Notes: generated by a model from the letters alone, not told the origin. Shown: positions 30,520 through 39,090, numbered from the stretch's first letter. The stretch: 64,000 nt of DNA from Cyclobacterium salsum (GCF_010119245.1 NZ_WNKG01000009.1:1-64000); one strand, 5' to 3'. Numbers and translations are program-made.

Positions 30520-30912
30520 ATGGAAGGTGCGCAGTATTTATTGGTAATCTATGTAATGATTGGTTTGGTTGTTGCCTACCTGATCGTTGAAATTTTCTTG
30601 AATATCAATGACATTGACAATGACACCTCCAATATTCTATTACTCGAATGGTCACAGGGCCGCGCCTTCTTTATTCCCTTTGCACTGGGCGCAATTGCCG
30701 GACACCTGTTTCTAGGCACCACCAATGAGGCCTTTAAAATGTCAAATGGGATGTTTCCGGTTTTAATCCTATTTGGCCTCGCGATAGTCATGGCACTGAT
30801 TGGTTTCAAGGTCTCGTTTAAGAAATCCAGGACCTTCCTGATGGGGCTTTTACTAGCCGGTGTATTGTATGGTCACTTTTTTTGGTCTATGAATTATTTG
30901 GAGACACCATGA
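30520..30912 (+). CDS. four-helix membrane protein of unknown function (upstream partner)
   Basis: 130 residues from ATG at 30520; a TTG at 30514 would add two residues. Four hydrophobic helices are visible at about 7-28, 49-66, 77-95 and 103-122, with Trp-Ser-Gln-Gly-Arg in a loop between the first two. The protein is not recognised. Its stop overlaps the start of the next gene by four bases (ATGA at 30909-30912), which normally means coupled translation and often a physical partner. The two proteins may have formed by divergence of a common four-helix unit, but pairwise similarity was not evident by eye. Confidence 0.75.
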   Translation: MEGAQYLLVIYVMIGLVVAYLIVEIFLNINDIDNDTSNILLLEWSQGRAFFIPFALGAIAGHLFLGTTNEAFKMSNGMFPVLILFGLAIVMALIGFKVSFKKSRTFLMGLLLAGVLYGHFFWSMNYLETP

Positions 30913-31310
30913 AAAAACTAAACCGTTTTCTAAAAAGGCATTTGTCGGAAATCCGAACAGTCAAAATCGTTGTGGCAGCCATGCTGGGATTGATGGTGCT
31001 TATTGATCTTGTGCTCGTAACCCTGGAAGGAAAGGATTTTCCCACCTTTAGCTACGTGGTGAAAAATCTCAGACACCGGTTGATTTGGTTTACCTTTCTC
31101 TATGGCGGACTGGTAGCCAAGATTTTTTACAACCGAAAAGTCGGCGAGCAAGAAAAGGAAGTAACCGGATTGCTGGCCTTTTTCTCCATGGTTTTTCTAC
31201 TTTTTGTCATTGGAAGAAATCTGGAAACAGCCCCCAGTTTGTTTTTACAGGTACTGTTGCTGGTATCAGGCGGCATCCTGGCCTACCGGGCCTGGCCGCA
31301 GTATCAATAG
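30909..31310 (+). CDS. small membrane protein of unknown function (downstream partner)
   Basis: 133 residues from ATG at 30909. The N-terminal ~25 residues are basic (Lys-Lys-Leu-Asn-Arg-Phe-Leu-Lys-Arg-His) and cytoplasmic. Hydrophobic helices follow at about 18-38, 60-76, 87-102 and 109-126. No catalytic motif was found. Together with the preceding gene it may form a two-component membrane complex; holin, transporter or stress roles are all open and none is supported. The gap of 204 bp to the pyruvate kinase-like gene suggests a separate transcript. Confidence 0.72.
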   Translation: MKKLNRFLKRHLSEIRTVKIVVAAMLGLMVLIDLVLVTLEGKDFPTFSYVVKNLRHRLIWFTFLYGGLVAKIFYNRKVGEQEKEVTGLLAFFSMVFLLFVIGRNLETAPSLFLQVLLLVSGGILAYRAWPQYQ

Positions 31311-31514
31311 CAGCTATGCCAAAACTGCAGGCAGGTTTAGGCAAATTTAGCCGAAAAACACGATCATCCACTTATCAAGCACTGCGAAATCCCTTAGACC
31401 CATTTCTTCTTTATCTGCCTACATCCACTCGCTGCGATAAAATACAGTATCTCCGACCTAACTGCCAGCTTTTACCAAATAGAATCCCCAAAATATCTCT
31501 TATATTTACTCCTG

Positions 31515-32981
31515 ATGGAAGACGAATTGGATCAACTAAATCAGGAACTGGGTGCGCTGGAGCAGGGGCTGTTGGAAGCCAACCAGGATCACCAGCACCA
31601 ACTGGAACAACTACCGGAAAGGTACTTGCCCGCTGCGCGGAACCTTGTCCAATACCTTTACTTTCGAAGTGAGGACAGGAAATCGCTGCAGGAAAAGCTG
31701 CATTTATACGGGCTTTCCGCCCTGTCCAATTCCGAAAACCATATCCACCGGCAAATTCAGACCATCCGGCAACGCCTGGGGCATCACTATTTGGCAGAAG
31801 AACTCAACTCCTGCACTTTCACGGATAGTCAAAACCAATTGACTGCTAACAGTCAGGAACTGTTCGGCCCAACTGAAATCCCGGGAATGCCTTCGGTGAT
31901 GGTCACTTTTGACAGTGCTTTTGCCGAGGACAGGGGTATGATAGAAGACCTTTTGCTTCAGGGCATGAACGTAGCGCGGATAAATTGTGCCCACGATGAT
32001 GAGTCCGTTTGGAAATCCATGGTGGATCAAATCAGGGAAGCCGAAAAAAGGACGGGAAAAAGCTGCAAAATCCACCTGGACCTGGCGGGGCCAAAAATCC
32101 GAACCGTGCTACTGGGTAAAGGTAAAAAGAAAGGGAAGGTAAAGGTAGCTGTTGGGGAAACGATCTGGCTTTCCGAATCCATGGACAATTTGAAGGAAGA
32201 ATTCGTGGTGTTGGACCCCAATGAAAAAGGTATTATTGCCTCGCTGGCACCAGGACATCGGGTATTCATTGACGATGGGGAAATCAGCGGCAGGGTCACC
32301 CAGACCGAAAAAGGAAAAGCGGCAGTTACCCTGGATAGGGTTTCTTCCAAAAAGGGACGCATCAAATCGGGCAAAGGAATTAATTTCCCGGACACCCACC
32401 TCAGCATTCCCTCACTAACGGATTTTGACAAACGCTGCCTTCCCTTTATATGTCGCCACGCCAATATTCTGGGATATTCCTTCGTAAAAACACCTCAGGA
32501 TATTCAGAATTTGCACAACGAATTACAGCGAATCAAAGGCCCAATGCCGGACATTGTTTACAAGATCGAAACACCTGATTCGGTGGCAAATTTGCCCGCC
32601 TTGATTCTGGAAGGCATGAAGTCCCCGCCGTTTGGGGTCATGATCGCCAGGGGTGATTTGGCCGTTGAAATTGGCTTCGAACGCATGGGGGAAATACAGG
32701 AGGAAATCCTCTGGATTTGCGAATCTGCTCAAGTGCCCGTGGTATGGGCTACCCAGGTACTCGAAAACCTCCACAAGCTGGGTATGCCCACCCGATCCGA
32801 AATAACCGATGCAGGTCAGGCTTCACTAGCAGAATGTATCATGATCAATAAGGGAAAGCACACCCTATCCGTCATGAAAACCCTGAAGGAAATCATTCAG
32901 CGAACCAGTGTCCACAGGCATAAAAAAAGGTTTACGCTGGGACATTTGTCTATTGCAAAAAATTTTATCGAATTACGTTAA
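31515..32981 (+). CDS. atypical pyruvate kinase-family protein with N-terminal extension
   Basis: 488 residues. Residues 1-115 are a Glu/Gln/Leu-rich, probably coiled-coil extension absent from standard pyruvate kinase. Residues 124-450 match the catalytic A and B domains: Arg155 in Val-Ala-Arg-Ile-Asn, Asp-Leu-Ala-Gly-Pro-Lys-Ile-Arg-Thr, Lys350-Ile-Glu352, Ala-Arg-Gly-Asp381 and Thr413-Gln. Thus Mg2+/K+ and phosphoenolpyruvate ligands look present. The standard Asn-Phe-Ser-His-Gly is changed to Asn-Cys-Ala-His-Asp, and the C-terminal regulatory domain is missing, the protein ending 75 residues after Thr413. It may be an unregulated pyruvate kinase or a relative acting on another enol-phosphate; it is unlikely to be the only pyruvate kinase of the cell. 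Confidence 0.85.
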   Translation: MEDELDQLNQELGALEQGLLEANQDHQHQLEQLPERYLPAARNLVQYLYFRSEDRKSLQEKLHLYGLSALSNSENHIHRQIQTIRQRLGHHYLAEELNSCTFTDSQNQLTANSQELFGPTEIPGMPSVMVTFDSAFAEDRGMIEDLLLQGMNVARINCAHDDESVWKSMVDQIREAEKRTGKSCKIHLDLAGPKIRTVLLGKGKKKGKVKVAVGETIWLSESMDNLKEEFVVLDPNEKGIIASLAPGHRVFIDDGEISGRVTQTEKGKAAVTLDRVSSKKGRIKSGKGINFPDTHLSIPSLTDFDKRCLPFICRHANILGYSFVKTPQDIQNLHNELQRIKGPMPDIVYKIETPDSVANLPALILEGMKSPPFGVMIARGDLAVEIGFERMGEIQEEILWICESAQVPVVWATQVLENLHKLGMPTRSEITDAGQASLAECIMINKGKHTLSVMKTLKEIIQRTSVHRHKKRFTLGHLSIAKNFIELR

Positions 32982-33041
32982 AAGGAAGCCGGTATCACCG
33001 AAAGCCTCCAATTTTGAGTCCTTGGGCTGGAACATGCCTGC

Positions 33042-34016
33042 TTACTGCTGCATGTATCTTTCCATCAGCCGAAAGTAGGCTTGCTGCTGTTCCTGTTTCT
33101 CCGCACTATCGGATGGGTCCAAACCCAACACCTTCGCCCGCACATTGGCCCTCAAACACTTATAATAGTTAAAAATGGGACCATCCCGCTCGTAATCCAG
33201 TACGGGAATCCGATGAAGGTACGTTTTTAAAAACAAGGCGGACCAATCGGCTTTGCCATACCGCTCCAAATCCATGCAAAGAAAAGCCACCTCGTATAAC
33301 AGGTCAATGGTACGAATCGATTTACTGAATTCGATACAATCAAAAATTACCGGAGGATCCGTCAGAAAAATATTACCTGCGTGCAAGTCTCCATGCAGGT
33401 CCCGCACCCAACCCAGGCGAGCTCTTTCCGAAAACCGCTCGCTGTTCGCTTCCAGAAACGCATTGCTCCACCGAACGGCCTTCTCAAGGAATTTCCGTTG
33501 GCTGCTTGTATACCTAATCGAAGGATCCAAAATATCGCTAAAAATCTCTTTGGCTTGATTTAGATCAAATGGGCTCTCCTCTGCTGGCTGCTTCCGGTGA
33601 AAAACGGCTACCTTCTTTGCCAGCTTTTCAATAAGCACCTCCGATCCTTCTCCGTCCTGCAACATTTTATCCATCCGGTAGGCTTCCGGTACTCGTCTCA
33701 TGAGTACCGCATAGTCATGAACTGTGCCTCTTTTACCATCCATAACCCAGTTTCCTTCGACCCAGGTAATCGGGCAGCAACGGACATAGATGGATGAAAA
33801 ACGGCTATTTAACAAAATTTCTTCTTTGCAAAAATGGCCTCTTGATGCAAGGGCAGAATAGTCCAGAAAAGAAAGCGTGACAGGTTTCTTGATTTTGAAG
33901 GCCCATTTACCGGTTAAAATGATCCAGGAAATATGGGTTTCCAGCACCGTTCCGTCCATTCGGTGACCCAAATAAAGCCCTTCATTGGCTAATTTGTGAA
34001 CCTCTTCAGTCTTCAT
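33042..34016 (-). CDS. aminoglycoside phosphotransferase-like kinase (COG2187 type)
   Basis: 324 residues from ATG at 34016. The catalytic loop is His208-Gly-Asp210-x-His212-x-x-Asn215 and the metal-binding Asp226 lies in Val-Ile-Phe-Asp-Cys-Ile-Glu-Phe, all as in the APH/choline kinase fold. The N-terminal lobe has Trp-Ala-Phe-Lys-Ile-Lys-Lys-Pro, a signature of the COG2187 family, which in many bacteria is fused to a C-terminal P-loop kinase. Here that second part is a separate gene directly upstream, and the frames overlap by 11 bp. Substrate unknown; resistance to aminoglycosides should not be assumed. Confidence 0.88.
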   Translation of the reverse strand: MKTEEVHKLANEGLYLGHRMDGTVLETHISWIILTGKWAFKIKKPVTLSFLDYSALASRGHFCKEEILLNSRFSSIYVRCCPITWVEGNWVMDGKRGTVHDYAVLMRRVPEAYRMDKMLQDGEGSEVLIEKLAKKVAVFHRKQPAEESPFDLNQAKEIFSDILDPSIRYTSSQRKFLEKAVRWSNAFLEANSERFSERARLGWVRDLHGDLHAGNIFLTDPPVIFDCIEFSKSIRTIDLLYEVAFLCMDLERYGKADWSALFLKTYLHRIPVLDYERDGPIFNYYKCLRANVRAKVLGLDPSDSAEKQEQQQAYFRLMERYMQQ

Positions 34017-34509
34017 ACGCCAGTTTCAGGTAATCTAACGCTTGCTGTATCATTCGGTCAATCTTCCCATCCTCAGACCGGATATCCAGGTAGTCGCCTT
34101 CCAGTGGGTCAAAGTCCAACTTTAGTTTTTGGTAAACCGAAAAATCCGCATCGCTTTCCTCCCGCTCAATCGCCAGCCGCTTTTCTACCAGGCCTTCTTC
34201 GGCCCAAACCCGAATGAAGGCAATCGGACAATTCAGTTTTTTAGCAAGCCCCTGAAATTCCCTTCGGTTCTTTTTACGTTGAAAGGTAGCATCCACTAAA
34301 ACCGATTTTTTATCATTTAACAACCCTTTTGTTTGGCCTACCAGGGCTGCATATACCTTTTGCCGATCATCACTGCTGTACCGTCCTCTCAACCCCAATT
34401 CAATCCGTACCTGATCGCTATTAAGATAGACCATTTCCGACATTTCAGCCAGCCGTTTGGCAAAAAAACTTTTCCCGGTTCCCGGCAATCCCATTACCAA
34501 TACCAACAT
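34006..34509 (-). CDS. P-loop ATPase/kinase (COG0645 type), partner of the APH-like gene
   Basis: 167 residues from ATG at 34509. Walker A is Gly7-Leu-Pro-Gly-Thr-Gly-Lys-Ser14. A following Asn-Ser-Asp-Gln-Val-Arg and Val-Leu-Val-Asp-Ala-Thr-Phe resemble the substrate and Walker B parts of zeta-toxin/gluconate-kinase-like P-loop kinases. This family is normally the C-terminal half of a protein whose N-terminal half is the APH-like kinase encoded next; the order is reversed here because the P-loop gene comes first. Overlapping frames suggest coupled translation and a complex. Substrate unknown. Confidence 0.87.
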   Translation of the reverse strand: MLVLVMGLPGTGKSFFAKRLAEMSEMVYLNSDQVRIELGLRGRYSSDDRQKVYAALVGQTKGLLNDKKSVLVDATFQRKKNRREFQGLAKKLNCPIAFIRVWAEEGLVEKRLAIEREESDADFSVYQKLKLDFDPLEGDYLDIRSEDGKIDRMIQQALDYLKLAYED

Positions 34510-34566
34510 GATTTAGATTCAATTAAAGTTGCTTCAACAAGATCCATCATCAGCCTTTCCTGATCC

Positions 34567-35583
34567 CTATTCCCGCATCTGTAGCACGGTATTCCAGATT
34601 TCACCATCTACAGGAATCCCTGAGGCAAGGTTTTCCTTCCTACGTTCATAGGATTTTTCCCCCGGATAGCTTACCTCCATTCCTTTAAAAACGGCCGAAG
34701 CCTTTAAATCCTCCAGCACTCCAGCTACTTTGCGCTCCATCTCCAAAGGATCTATTCCCAACTTTTCCAGATGAAAACAGAAAAAGAGTTGAGAGATACC
34801 GTATTCCTCCCCTTGCAGGCCTATTTCCCGGGTGGATTTACCTTTGGAAAGTCCGGCAGCCATTAAATCCAACATCATCGAGAGTCCTGCTCCTTTCCAT
34901 AAGCCTATCGGTAAGGCCAATTGCTCCGCCAACACATGTACCGGATCTTTGGTCAGGTCGCCCTGTTGATCAAACCCCGCATGATGGGGCATGGGCCTAT
35001 TTTCTTTCTCGAAAATACTCATTTTGCCATAAGAATATTGTGTCATGGCCATGTCCAGCACCACCGCTTCCTTTCCAAAGGGTATGGAAATTACCAACGG
35101 ATTATTACCCAATTTGGGTTCACTGCCTCCCCAGGCAGGCATATTCGGTATGGTATTGGTAAAACAAATTCCAATACAACCGGCCGCTGCTGCTTGCCAA
35201 CCATAATTTCCAGCCCTCATCCAATGGTTGGTACGGTTCATGGCCACACAGCCAATTCCATTTTCGGCAGCCATGTCGATAGCTCTATTCATGGCAAAAT
35301 GGGCGTTATACATGCCAGGACCAAAGTTTCCATTCCAGCGCTCCATCACCGGCAAGGAATACTCCTTTTCCGGCATGGCACCGGCCTTCACATGCCCTTT
35401 TCTGACCTGCTCCAAAAAGGAGGGGAATCGATTTAAGCCATGGGAAGCTACCCCATCCAAACTTGCCCTGGCAAAAAGTGAGGCACAGACAGCGGCTTTT
35501 TCAGCATCAAATCCTGATTTTATGAGGATTGCCTGCAGGGTAGATTCCAATTGTTTATAAGGTATGCGAATATTGTCATTCAT
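34567..35583 (-). CDS. Ldh-family (YiaK-like) 2,3-diketo-L-gulonate reductase homologue
   Basis: 338 residues from ATG at 35583. The protein belongs to the malate/L-lactate dehydrogenase (Ldh_2, PF02615) family, distinct from Rossmann-fold enzymes. Segments Gly-Val-x-Ser-His-Gly-x-Asn-Arg-Phe-Pro, Asn-His-Trp-Met-Arg-x-Gly-x-Tyr-Gly-Trp-Gln-Ala-Ala, Phe-Ser/Tyr-Ser-Tyr-Gly and Gly-x-Trp-Lys-Gly-(Ala/Ser)-Gly-(Leu/Met)-Ser closely follow E. coli YiaK as I recall it (332 residues). YiaK reduces 2,3-diketo-L-gulonate with NADH. A sugar-acid role is therefore the leading guess. It lies 57 bp upstream of the kinase pair on the same strand, a possible operon. Confidence 0.88.
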   Translation of the reverse strand: MNDNIRIPYKQLESTLQAILIKSGFDAEKAAVCASLFARASLDGVASHGLNRFPSFLEQVRKGHVKAGAMPEKEYSLPVMERWNGNFGPGMYNAHFAMNRAIDMAAENGIGCVAMNRTNHWMRAGNYGWQAAAAGCIGICFTNTIPNMPAWGGSEPKLGNNPLVISIPFGKEAVVLDMAMTQYSYGKMSIFEKENRPMPHHAGFDQQGDLTKDPVHVLAEQLALPIGLWKGAGLSMMLDLMAAGLSKGKSTREIGLQGEEYGISQLFFCFHLEKLGIDPLEMERKVAGVLEDLKASAVFKGMEVSYPGEKSYERRKENLASGIPVDGEIWNTVLQMRE

Positions 35584-35624
35584 TTATTTAGTTATTCTGA
35601 TAAAACGGATTCGAATAAATTTTC

Positions 35625-35957
35625 ATGCTAAATAAGCCAATCGTTATTTCATTTTATTCCAAAAAACAGTATCTTAAATTGTTTTCGATTTTTCCTATGT
35701 CAGGTCTGCATACATACTGTCTTTTCGAAATGAATTTGCTCTTCCCTCCAGATAGGCATCCTAGAGCCACCATTCTGGATAACATTTTTTATGAAACTCA
35801 AATTAATCAAAAAATGGTAATTCATGACCCGAAAGGATTAAATCATAGCGGTTTTTATTACACGATGGATACGTTTACCTCCATTGATGACTTCCAGTTT
35901 CGAATAATTACCGGCGACAGCGGGTCATTTTCAAGAAATTTGATAACAAAGACTTAA
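35625..35957 (+). CDS. hypothetical protein, possibly spurious or a remnant
   Basis: 110 codons from ATG at 35625, ending 16 bp before the transglutaminase-like gene. An inner ATG at 35697 would give an 86-residue protein. No domain, signal peptide or membrane helix is recognised; the mixture of Phe, Thr, Asp and Tyr near the end resembles a beta-rich fragment. It fills most of the 390-bp gap between two divergent genes, so it may be a true small gene, a fragment of a lost gene, or leader sequence. Confidence 0.35.
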   Translation: MLNKPIVISFYSKKQYLKLFSIFPMSGLHTYCLFEMNLLFPPDRHPRATILDNIFYETQINQKMVIHDPKGLNHSGFYYTMDTFTSIDDFQFRIITGDSGSFSRNLITKT

Positions 35958-35973
35958 ATAAAATGAGTTTAAA

Positions 35974-37953
35974 ATGAGACCAATTTTCATTCTTCTTAGC
36001 TTAATGACATTCTTTCTGCGGGGATTTGAGAATTTTTCACAGGATCTTAATTATGGGAAATACGAACCATTTGAAGTCAGTTTGAGTACCGTTTCGTTTG
36101 AACCTGAAGCTGAAGCTGTGGTTATACAGGAAAAGTGTATAAACCTTTTTTTTGGAGCGGCATTACACAGTACTGTCCATCGAAGGATAAAAATTTTAAA
36201 AGAAAGTGGAAAGAAAAACGGAGACATAGCCATCCGGTATTTTAAGGGTGAGGATGAAATTCAAAAAATCAGTAAACTGAAAGCACAAACTGTAAATTTT
36301 GAAAATGGAAATGAAAGCATTACAAAACTATCAAAAAATGATTTTTTTGAGGTGGATGAGGGAAACGGATGGATGGAGGTGCGTTTCACTTTCCCGAATA
36401 TTCAAATTGGGTCCATCATAGAATATGAGTATCAATTGATCGATAAAGGAATCCTTTTTTTGGAAGGTTGGGTCTTTCAAAATCAAATCCCTACCATGAA
36501 ATCAATTTATTCAATTGATATTCCGGAATACCTGGACTATAAATTATTGAGCCAGGGAGTAAATACCGTCTCCTATGATTTCAAAACCAATAGAAAAGGG
36601 GTTTACAGGTGGGAAATAAACGAACTCAGATCTATAAAAGAAGAACCCCATATGAATTACGTTGCTGATTATCTGGAAAAAGTAGCTTTTCAACTAGATG
36701 GGTACTCGTACAGAAATAACCATGTATTTGGGGAGAGTTTCAGTGACTACAAGAAAATGTTTGAAACCTGGCAGGATCTGGCCGATTTTTTTATTGATCA
36801 TAAACCAACCGACACCTTTTTTAATGAAAATTATGAGGATGTACTCACGATACACCTAGATCCTGAAAACAATGATCCGATACTGAAAGCCAGGGCTATT
36901 TATGACTTTATTTGTGAAAATTTTAGTTTTAATGGAGAATCCGGAATTATTCCGACGCAACCTTTTTCAGAAACAGCCTTTCAAAAGAGGGGAAATAGAG
37001 CTGAAATAAACCTCGCCCTCATCAGGCATTTAAAAGCAAACGGTATCAAAGCACATCCGTTAATGATCAGTAGTAAGGGAAATGGCAGGTCCATGCTGGT
37101 TGCTTTTCCGTTTGCGGACCAATTTAACCAACTGATTGCTGTGGCTGAAATAGGCGAGGAATTTATCTTTATGGATGCTACCAATCCAGACATTCCTATG
37201 GGATATTTACCATTGGATTTTCATGTTGGCCAGGGATTTATTCTAATGAAAGAAAACAGCGGTTTAATGGATGTTCAGCTTCCCCATAAATCAGGAATGC
37301 ATCAATTTACAAACATCCGTTTTAAGGACAATAAAAATTTGCTCCGCGAAACATCCCTAAAACTAATAAATTATGACTACTTTGTAAAACCTCCTGTCAG
37401 CAGGATTGAACCCTCAGATTTAGAAAAAAAACAACCGGATTTTCTTTTAGATGATCAGGAAAAAATACTATTCATCAATCATTCTTTAGATCAGAAAGGT
37501 ATTGACAAAATGACAATTACCCTTCATACCATCAAAGAGATTAAGAATGGCGGAGATGTGTATATTATCCCGTTTTTGCTCAACAGATGGAAATCCAATC
37601 CCTTTACGGCTACCGCTAGGACTTTTCCGGTAGACTTTAATTACAACTTCACAGACAGATTATCAGCTAAAATAGAAATGCCTCAAGGGTATATTCTAGA
37701 CGATTTTCCAGAAGAAATATCGGTTTCCCTTCCTGATGGGTCAATAACGTTTTCTTATATGGTTTCTTTGATTGAGAATATAGTAACTGTAAACGCCGTT
37801 TTATCTGTCAAAAATCATGTCATTGCTGCAAGTGATTATGCGGCTCTAAAATACCTCATTGAAATCATATCCAGTAAATTAACTTCCCCGATAATCATTC
37901 AAAAAAACGAAAATTTTTCTCCAAATATGCCCGATACTTCTAATGCACCGTAA
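35974..37953 (+). CDS. DUF3857/transglutaminase-like exported protein, probable pseudoenzyme
   Basis: 659 residues from ATG at 35974. A signal peptide (about 1-22, Ile-Phe-Ile-Leu-Leu-Ser-Leu) precedes a DUF3857 domain (about 50-230, with Ile-Gly-Ser-Ile-Ile-Glu-Tyr-Glu-Tyr) and a transglutaminase-like fold (about 290-410). Where an active enzyme has Gly-x-Cys, this one has Gly340-Asn-Arg-Ala, and the expected His position reads Phe-Asn-Gln; only Asp in Phe-Met-Asp-Ala-Thr-Asn-Pro is kept. A C-terminal beta domain (about 430-640) follows. Bacteroidota carry many such degenerate versions, presumably binding or structural proteins of the periplasm. AT-rich codon choice differs a little from the neighbouring genes. 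Confidence 0.85.
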   Translation: MRPIFILLSLMTFFLRGFENFSQDLNYGKYEPFEVSLSTVSFEPEAEAVVIQEKCINLFFGAALHSTVHRRIKILKESGKKNGDIAIRYFKGEDEIQKISKLKAQTVNFENGNESITKLSKNDFFEVDEGNGWMEVRFTFPNIQIGSIIEYEYQLIDKGILFLEGWVFQNQIPTMKSIYSIDIPEYLDYKLLSQGVNTVSYDFKTNRKGVYRWEINELRSIKEEPHMNYVADYLEKVAFQLDGYSYRNNHVFGESFSDYKKMFETWQDLADFFIDHKPTDTFFNENYEDVLTIHLDPENNDPILKARAIYDFICENFSFNGESGIIPTQPFSETAFQKRGNRAEINLALIRHLKANGIKAHPLMISSKGNGRSMLVAFPFADQFNQLIAVAEIGEEFIFMDATNPDIPMGYLPLDFHVGQGFILMKENSGLMDVQLPHKSGMHQFTNIRFKDNKNLLRETSLKLINYDYFVKPPVSRIEPSDLEKKQPDFLLDDQEKILFINHSLDQKGIDKMTITLHTIKEIKNGGDVYIIPFLLNRWKSNPFTATARTFPVDFNYNFTDRLSAKIEMPQGYILDDFPEEISVSLPDGSITFSYMVSLIENIVTVNAVLSVKNHVIAASDYAALKYLIEIISSKLTSPIIIQKNENFSPNMPDTSNAP

Positions 37954-38045
37954 CTCCCTGACTGGTTTAATTTAGAAGTTACATGGCTATTAGGTATGCT
38001 TTTTCTATTTTTACGGGTAACATGGAACTAAGACAACCAAAACAA

Positions 38046-39056
38046 ATGAAGGCCATCAGTTGTGAGCAACCTGGCTCATTCGTAAATCGAATCATCAACG
38101 TGCCTCCATTAAGAACGGGTGAAGTACAACTAAAAATCAAACAGATTGGAATTTGCGGTACAGATTTACATGCTTATGCAGGTAATCAAGCTTTTTTCTC
38201 TTATCCCCGAATTCTGGGTCACGAAATAGCTGCCGCTGTCAGCCAGGCAAATGGAAGTGCCATTTCAGAGGGAGAAAAAGTGGTCGTCATTCCATACATC
38301 CATTGTGGCAGCTGCATCGCCTGCCAATCGGGCAAAACCAATTGTTGCGAAACCCTTCAGGTATTGGGAGTACATACGGACGGGGCCATGCAGGAATTCC
38401 TGGCCGTGCCGGAAGGGCTTCTTATTCCCACGCCACAATTGACCTGGACCGAAATGGCCATGGTGGAACCGCTGTCGGTTGCCGCCCATGCCGTCAAAAG
38501 GGCTAATGTTAAAAAAAGAGATCAGGTGTTGGTAATGGGCTGCGGCCCCATTGGATTGGCTACGATGGTTTTTTCAAAAATTGCCGGCGCTACGGTAACG
38601 GCTATGGACCTGAACTTAGAGCGGTTGAATGTTGCCAAGTCCAGCTTTTCAGCCGACCATATCTTATCTCCCGTCAAGGAAGGGGACACCCGGTCCCAAA
38701 ATCCTGTCCATAAAAGCAAGTACCAGGTCGTATTTGATGCCACCGGAAACAAACAAGCCATGGAATCAGGACCTTTTTATGCCTGCCATGGCGGCAAATA
38801 CGTCTTGGTAGGTCTCTACAAAGAGAATTTATCTTTTCACCATCCGTCCATTCATGCCAAAGAACTGAGTCTCCTATGTAGTCGAAACGCTACCAAAGAG
38901 GACTTTCTCAGGGTTATCCAAACCCTGGAGAATAAACAGTTCCCAACCGAAGCATACCATACCCACACACTAAATTTTGAAGAAATCCCCAATAAATTCA
39001 ATGAACTGACGATGCCCTCCAATCAGGTCATCAAAGCGATGGTAAAATTATCGTGA
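38046..39056 (+). CDS. zinc-dependent MDR dehydrogenase, LgoD/YjjN-like
   Basis: 336 residues from ATG at 38046; ATGs at 38022 and 37983 would add 8 or 21 residues lacking family similarity. Catalytic zinc residues are seen in Gly-Ile-Cys-Gly-Thr-Asp-Leu-His and Gly-His-Glu, structural zinc in Cys-Gly-Ser-Cys-x-x-Cys-x(7)-Cys, and a Rossmann motif Gly-Cys-Gly-Pro-Ile-Gly-Leu. The stretches Gly-Asn-Gln-x-Phe-Phe-Ser-Tyr-Pro-Arg and Ser-Arg-Asn-Ala-Thr-x-Glu-Asp-Phe strongly recall E. coli L-galactonate 5-dehydrogenase (LgoD). A sugar-acid dehydrogenase role is likely and fits the YiaK-like gene 2.5 kb away, though the two lie on opposite strands. Confidence 0.85.
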   Translation: MKAISCEQPGSFVNRIINVPPLRTGEVQLKIKQIGICGTDLHAYAGNQAFFSYPRILGHEIAAAVSQANGSAISEGEKVVVIPYIHCGSCIACQSGKTNCCETLQVLGVHTDGAMQEFLAVPEGLLIPTPQLTWTEMAMVEPLSVAAHAVKRANVKKRDQVLVMGCGPIGLATMVFSKIAGATVTAMDLNLERLNVAKSSFSADHILSPVKEGDTRSQNPVHKSKYQVVFDATGNKQAMESGPFYACHGGKYVLVGLYKENLSFHHPSIHAKELSLLCSRNATKEDFLRVIQTLENKQFPTEAYHTHTLNFEEIPNKFNELTMPSNQVIKAMVKLS

Positions 39057-39090
39057 CAATTACCATTGATAAATGCTTATCGCCAATTGT
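39056..39090 (+). repeat. imperfect dyad downstream of the dehydrogenase gene
   Basis: ACAATT (39056-39061) and AATTGT (39085-39090) bracket an inner GATAA/TTATC pairing with a short loop. It starts at the stop codon of the dehydrogenase. There is no clean T-run, so termination activity is uncertain. Confidence 0.35.

Noticed and set aside
31085-31672. 195-codon plus-strand frame across the second membrane gene and the pyruvate kinase start
   Set aside because: Overlaps two better-supported genes in another frame and has no domain.
33042-34016. Aminoglycoside resistance gene
   Set aside because: The sequence belongs to the COG2187 family with a P-loop partner, not to resistance phosphotransferases.
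39056-39090. Possible terminator after the zinc dehydrogenase
   Set aside because: The dyad is imperfect and no T-run follows; kept only as a weak repeat.
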